Positions 58,459 through 64,000 of a stretch of 64,000 nucleotides of DNA are shown piece by piece. The notes beneath the pieces were generated by a model that worked only from the letters and a program-made list of their open reading frames with translations, was not told where the DNA came from and searched no databases. A program made the translations under genes and the position numbers. Position 1 is the stretch's first letter. Each line of letters begins with the position of its first letter. The stretch comes from Eunapius fragilis (lineage: Eukaryota; Porifera; Demospongiae; Spongillida; Spongillidae), in NCBI GenBank assembly GCA_963681505.1, contig OY811990.1:1485350-1549349 (forward strand), given 5' to 3'.

Positions 58459-59205
58459 TACTATCTGTGGCAGGGTCGTTGTCTCAAGCATCCAGTTGAT
58501 TTTCATTTTGCTCATCGGTGGCTGGGACCTGTGTAGACCTGTCTTAATGGACATCACAGTGACTTCGCCACTCACATTTCATGTAGCTCGAGAATCAAAT
58601 GCTATAGTCCATTAGCCCCAAATAGTACACCCTTGGCAGTAGAGTCATGTGGCTCTAAGAACACATTCTTTAGGCTTGCATCCCATATTGTCCAGCAGTG
58701 ATGGCAGAAATACTTGGCAGGCCTAACCTCAATTTGGATTGCCAGGCTCACTGTTGGCAAGGCCATTATAACTATGTAGCTTGTACTTTGTTTTTATTTA
58801 TGTTGTTAAGTTCATTATATTATTCATTTTTTTAGCTGACATGTTTGCTACTAATAATGATCTGAAGGGTTGTAGTAACCATTTCATTTGTATGTGCTTA
58901 CGCAAGACTCAGGTTAGCGACAATGATGGCTGTAATTTCGACTGCTTATTTTCCGTAATGGTTATGAAAGATTTAATCATCAAGAGCATACATAGAGAAC
59001 TGTTTAAAAACTCAACCTATTCATTGAGATTCAACTGAGAGTAAAAGGCACTATCTGAAAATAACTTATTGATGTATTCATGGGCCTACTGATACAGTTG
59101 TATGTAGTTAGCACATGGTGATGCATCCAACCTTGCAACAAAGCAAATTGTATTAACATAGTATGTTGATGCTATAACCTCCATCAGCCTTAGCATTGGC
59201 TGCAG

Positions 59206-59237
<32 letters not shown>

Positions 59238-60197
59238 CGTGGGTTTTTAGAAGTGAGGGGGTGGAGGGTGAGGCTTTCTACAGTTTTGGGATTTTTTTTT
59301 CAATCCCCCATGCCTCAATCCCCCCCCCCCCCCCCCCCCTCACATATGCCTCCACCCCCTCCCCTATGTCCCTATGCCTCAATCCCCCTTATGCTTCCAT
59401 CCCCCCCCCCTCCTTTATTCTTCCACCCCCCCCCCCCCCCCCCTCTACCCTACACCTCCCGCTATTATGTCTCAATCTCCCCCCTCCCCTATGTCACTAT
59501 CCTTTTTTCCTTGTAAATGAATTGATTGTATCAAGGTAAATTGTAGTCCCCTATCATCTTTTTTATGCCACCCTCCTTACTCTTCTCCACCTGTCATGCA
59601 CTTGAATCATATATACAACTTCATGAACACGTTTTGTGGTGGGATGTCACTGCTGTGCATTGTTATTTATGGTCCTTTTAAATCCTCAATTACATTATAT
59701 TCATGTCAAGTCGTTATTCACGCGTGTATGCAGTATTACTCCGCTCCAAAACAAGGTAGTGTGTACAGCTGTTCATTGTACTCAACTATAATGCAAGCGC
59801 ATAACTATAATCCAAGGCGCCATAACTGCGCATGCTTGGAGAGTTGGGTATATAGTGGCTAATGGATATGTTTTGAAACTTCAAATGAATTGCTTTTATT
59901 TTATTTTTTTAGTAAAATGCCAAACAAAACAGATTGTGCGTTTGCAACAATAAATAACAAATGAGGTGTATCATTTTCTCCGGCGAATCGTTTTTAAGCA
60001 GGCAAACACTAACTATACGTATTTTACAATCATTTATTATCTTCCTATGCTGCACTTCTAGCCACATGCATGCTGCATGTATATTGTCCGTTTCATGCCG
60101 CACAAGCATCACGTGAGACCATGAACTGGTATAACAATTATACATGTATATAGGCGCATCCTGTTGCTGTCTGCAACTGTACAAAAGCAAGAAATTG
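58459..60197 (+). repeat. Receptor promoter module, copy D
   Basis: Starts within the module (TGTGGCAGGGTCGTTGTCTC) directly fused to the 3' flank of receptor C. A segment at about 58590-58870 is not seen in the other copies. C-runs at about 59215-59238, 59322-59339 and 59426-59443. Continues to the start codon at 60198. Confidence 0.8.
60147..60152 (+). promoter_or_regulatory. TATA box of receptor D
   Basis: TATATA in CATGTATATAGGCGCATCC, 51 bp before the ATG. The spacing is shorter than in the other copies because about 11 bp of leader are missing. Confidence 0.6.
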
Positions 60198-63100
60198 ATG
60201 GAGTCTCATATCATCTTTGCTGCTGTACTCCTACTGACGGCTGGAAGTAAGTCAAATCGGGCGCTGCATGTAGTTCGGCCCCATACAACATATACGCGCA
60301 TATAGATATGTTCTTCCCCTCTCGATCCCTAAACTGCTCTTTCTGTGCGTTGTTTTGTGGTCAAACTATACATTGCTAATAGAATGCGCCTAGGGAGCAA
60401 TTACACTCACACTCAATCTACCCGGCGTACGTTGTAGCAGCAATATTTTGTATTGCGCTTCTTTGCCTCAGTTATAGAGTCGGCGATAGACCAGTTGCGG
60501 CGCGAAACCATTATCAGGAACTACGATAGTAGTTCCTATATAGGAATTGACCCGGGTCGTGAAATCATTAAAAAAACGCGACCGGCGTATAACTCGCGTA
60601 CCGAGAAACGGACAGTGCTGCTCATTGTTGCTATCGATCCAGAAGGCAAAGGCGGTCATTTTAATGTTTTGTTCCAGTCGTCAAACTGTTTGCTTTAAGA
60701 GAAAAAAAATGTTCGTATTTTACCCCGTCCCCAGGCCAAATCTTCTCCGTCGTCGTCGTCGTCGTCGTCGTCTTCTTCTCGGGTGAATATAACTCCGGAT
60801 AGGAATGGTTTTAAAGAGCGCCAATTATACCAATCGCTTTAGAATATCCTGGAAGGACATCTTCAAGTATCAGATATATGAATAAAGCTTAAAACTAACA
60901 TACGTAATCATTACGTAATGCGGATTGTTAAATTGAAGCGTTCCCATGGCAAAATTACGTATACAAGTAAAGAAAAACATTCTCTAACGAGAAAGTTGGT
61001 GGGATATAGGAATTGGAGGCAATGGTGGTGTTAAAAGGAAGGGAACAAGGTTTTGAGAAAAGGGTAATGAGACAAAAATCCTATATTTGGCACTTCTTTT
61101 GGTTCTGTTACATTTACACGTGCTCAATATGGGATTTTTGTCTCATTACCCTTTTCTCAAAACCTTGTTCCCTTCCTTTTAACACCACCATTGCCTCCAA
61201 TTCCTATATCCCACCAACTTTCTCGTTAGAGAATGTTTTTCTTTACTTGTCGTATAAATATTGTTACCTTATTACGAAATCATTACTTTTTGTTTGTCGT
61301 CATTTTGGTGGGAGTTGTTAGACTAAGTGCGCTCAGCTGGAAAACGTGCAAATTTGAACCATGCCACATACATGTGCTGTTACAGTAGTAGATTGCAAGA
61401 AAATCGCTATAGCCAGGGGGGAAATAAGAAACTATACCGTTTTCCGGCAGACAAGGACATGCAGAAAATATAGATATGGGTTGCGGTGGACAACTTGAAT
61501 CCTGATAGGCGAAGGAGTACAAGACATGTATTTGGCTGCATAGTATGATGTTAACGTTGAAGGAAGCTCCGGTTTTGTAGCAGACTTGGAAGGTGTACAA
61601 GTAGGCACAGGAACCCAGGAACAACAGTAAATATTGCTGCCTTTGGGTAGGATTTGTGTAAAGTGCATGCATTTCACACGACATTTTATAGTGAAAGAAA
61701 GATCTAGAATGAGATGTGGAGGAGCAAGTAGTTGGAGGGTGAAGAATTCATCTGGGTTTCTCTGAGCCAAGGGCAGCTCAAACGGATGTCAGAAACAGGA
61801 CATGCTAGCTCCAGCCTACAAAAACCTAGCTAGAGATCTAGAATGTATTGTAAGCTTAGCCTAATGCTACTTATTGTATATCTCTATTACAATATGCCTG
61901 CATGGTTCCACAAGCATGGTTGTGATGTGTATATACAAACCTCAGCAAGTCTGTAATGTAAACCTTGTGCGTCCAGCTCTACACATAACATAGCACCCCT
62001 GCAATGCAGGTACAATGTCCAGTAATGATGGCGCCTGTTTTCTTGCTCACCCCAATCCAGGCCTCATGTGGTTTGTCATTTATCCGCTGTGATGGTGTTA
62101 CTTTTGCCATGAGGATACTATTTCATTACCAGTGTCACGACTAGACTGTTCGAACCCAACCACTGAAATGGAAGTAGTGAAAACGTAACATATCTTTAGT
62201 TATATGCATCACCTTATGTAATAATTGTATGGCTGTAGGACTTTAAAAGCCTTCAGCATCTCTTTGGTAAATTCTATCAAACACGTATAAACGTGAGGGA
62301 TCTCTATTGGAGGCCCGCGCGAGACATCCTCGATCCATAATTCAACATTTAAATTGTTAACGCTCTTCTCACCATACATAGACACTTTAGTTTTCGCTCA
62401 TACTTTTTCAGGTCTCTTCAGCGAATCACTGTATGTAGTTCATTTCGACACCACGATGTTATTTATTAGCGAAGCTAGCGCACTCGGCTACTCAAAAATT
62501 TGCCCACCAAAATGGCGACCAGTAAAGAGTAATAATTTCACAACAATCTTGGGTCAAAGATAACAATTTTATACGATAATGGCTTCGCGCCGCAACTGAT
62601 CTATTCCCTGCGTGCAATTGGCACCTCAGTTCTGTTAATAACTGTGCATATGCATGTCAACGTATGCATGCCATTTAAAGTACAACATATTTACATGTAA
62701 CTATTCAGAGGACATGAATTTTTGTGACCGCTGGCTCTATTCCATACTTCAGTTCAGTACTCGTTTGGTGCCACTATTCTAAATAGTCCTCAGGACCTTG
62801 ATGGTCTTAATGATAACTCCAGTGTGATAGTAGCGGGATCAGTCATCCAGCTCTTCTGTTCAGCCAGTGGACAGTTCACTGCTCCCTACATACAGTGGAC
62901 CAGGAACAATATCACCATTCCAGAAACTGCACAGTTGCCTCATCTGATGGTCAAGAGTAGGACAGAGAACAACACCATCACTTCTTCAGTCCTCACTATC
63001 TATGGTTTCTCTTCAAGTGATAATGGAAGCTATCATTGTTGCGCTTCTGACATCAGTAACAGTACTTTGAGTAAACCATTACTGTTAACAGGTTAGTATC

Positions 63101-64000
63101 ACAGATCTGTATTATTTCAATCATCAGCTCATCCTTTACTCTGCAGCTATCAATGGCTCCAACATGTTGAAGTTAATACGAGAACTTAATATCACCACAT
63201 CAGACAGAACATATGTTCCTCTTGGAAGTTCAAATATTTCAACCAATGGATCCTTTCTGAGATGTTCAGCTGAACAGCCTTCTTCATCCTCTCTTGCTGC
63301 ACCCAGTGTGATATGGTTGAAGGATGGGACACAGCTATCTGGTGATGGGGTTAGGGTTAATGTGACAACTACCAATACCACTATGATGGGATCAAACAGG
63401 ACTCTAAGCTTTGTCCGTATCTTCAACTTCAGTCAGTCTGATGCTGGAGTGTACCAGTGTGTGTTCTATGACACACCATCCCAGGGAGGAGAGGTCATCA
63501 CCACTAGACCATACAAAGTGGACACAGGTTACAAACAGCCTAATTTACATGTAGAATATGGTAATCAATGGAAGTGTTCTTTTTTTTTTAATTCTATTAG
63601 GTCCACTCTGCTTAACTGCCCTGGTCCCCTCATCAGTTACCCTCTGTCCCCCTGAGCCCCTGGTCCTTCAAGTGGAGGCAGGGGGAGAGTATGCTGGTAT
63701 TCAATGGACCAGGACACCAATAGCTCTAAATGTCAGCAGTGATGAACTGGTAGACTTCCAGCAAATATTTGTGAGGACTGTGACATCAGAGGAGGACTGG
63801 GGACTATATTCAATAGTCTTTTCAATAAATACTTCACTGCACTTTACAAGTGTGAACATTTCTAATTGCAGTGGAGCAAACGGTAAGATGCCATGGGTGT
63901 CAGTAGTATGCCTCTTCTATAAATTCCAACCTCTCTCGATTTGACAGACCATTTCAACAACACTTTTATTTTCCCTACTTGTGTTGTAGCTATGGCAATC
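60198..64000 (+). CDS. Three-Ig-domain receptor D, cut by the window edge
   Basis: Exons seen: 60198-60246 signal peptide (MESHIIFAAVLLLTAG), 62753-63091 Ig1, 63147-63527 Ig2, 63601-63882 Ig3, and the first 11 bases of the stalk/membrane exon from 63990. Frames and splice phases match A and C. Ig1 (LFCSAS, IQWTRNN, DNGSYHC) and Ig2 (LRCSAE, VIWLKDG, DAGVYQC) have canonical cores. Ig3 again lacks core cysteines (DWGLYSIV). Ig3 continues like A and C beyond the point where B diverges, and the exon after it starts with the same CTATGGCAATC as C, so a YxNF-type tail is expected but not visible. Confidence 0.85.
60516..61250. mobile_element. Hairpin-tipped element (HT family) in receptor D intron 1
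   Basis: Hairpin AGGAACTACGATAGTAGTTC plus CT, arm with TTGACCCGGGTCGTG and a TCGTCGTCGTC tract (60747-60775), FB palindrome 60963-61250 ending ACTTGT. The matching site in copy A reads CCATTATCGTATAAATATT, so at most 1 bp is duplicated. Confidence 0.85.
61362..61555 (+). pseudogene. THAP-like fragment in intron 1 of receptor D
   Basis: MPHTCAV start at 61362, then frame breaks. Same location and orientation as in A-C. Confidence 0.55.
61997..62375 (-). pseudogene. Antisense SWIM-type zinc-finger gene fragment in intron 1 of receptor D
   Basis: Minus strand: NVELWIEDVSRGPPIE near 62340-62290, then the HYFHFSG region near 62180-62160. The SWIM CxC region is also degraded. Broken. Confidence 0.55.

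Noticed and set aside
1-64000. CRISPR arrays, bacterial operons, rRNA genes
   Set aside because: No regular spacer-repeat arrays, no Shine-Dalgarno-linked gene strings and no rRNA-like conserved segments were seen; the gene structure is eukaryotic.

Overview
The window is animal nuclear DNA and most likely comes from an early-branching marine invertebrate; a sponge is my best guess. The evidence is a twelve-membrane-segment adenylyl cyclase, type I immunoglobulin-domain receptors with very short (about 55-100 bp) phase-1 introns, TTAGGG-type repeats, hAT, Mutator-like and LTR transposon remains, and long AT-rich intergenic DNA full of palindromic elements. The species call is inference.

Layout. 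1-1933 is a decayed hAT transposase gene. 2-4.8 kb holds CA-rich microsatellites and a broken LTR-retrotransposon gag remnant. 4875-8428 (minus) is an adenylyl cyclase close to the ADCY9 type, with one apparent frame change just before the first catalytic domain. 9.2-9.9 kb has unrecognised coding-like stretches. From 11.8 kb onward the window is a tandem array of duplicated blocks. Each block has a promoter module with C-rich tracts, a TATATA box, a 49-nt signal-peptide exon, a long first intron, three Ig exons, a membrane exon and a tail exon. Copies: A (16997-21788), B (26918-31241), an orphan first exon E (48442-48490), C (53671-57832) and D (60198 to the right edge). Two copies are preceded by a broken reverse-transcriptase element plus palindromic elements that were duplicated together with the promoter module.

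How the genes work together. A, C and probably D encode near-identical three-Ig receptors. The tails of A and C are tyrosine-rich and end in a YxNF motif (Grb2-type SH2 site). B shares the signal peptide, Ig1, Ig2 and half of Ig3, then switches to an unrelated stalk, membrane segment and short tail with a canonical ITIM (SNYSIL). The cluster therefore looks like a paired-receptor family with alternative signalling tails on almost the same ectodomain, a candidate recognition or allorecognition system. Each long first intron also carries an antisense fragment with a SWIM-type zinc finger and a sense THAP-like fragment.

Because the paralogous introns and flanks can be aligned by eye, many mobile elements have visible empty sites. 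These reveal a hairpin-tipped element family inserting with no clear target duplication, two palindromic MITEs with 9-bp duplications, a TTAA-flanked element and others. Between 48.65 and 51.1 kb an inverted rearrangement with an interstitial telomeric repeat truncates receptor copy E.
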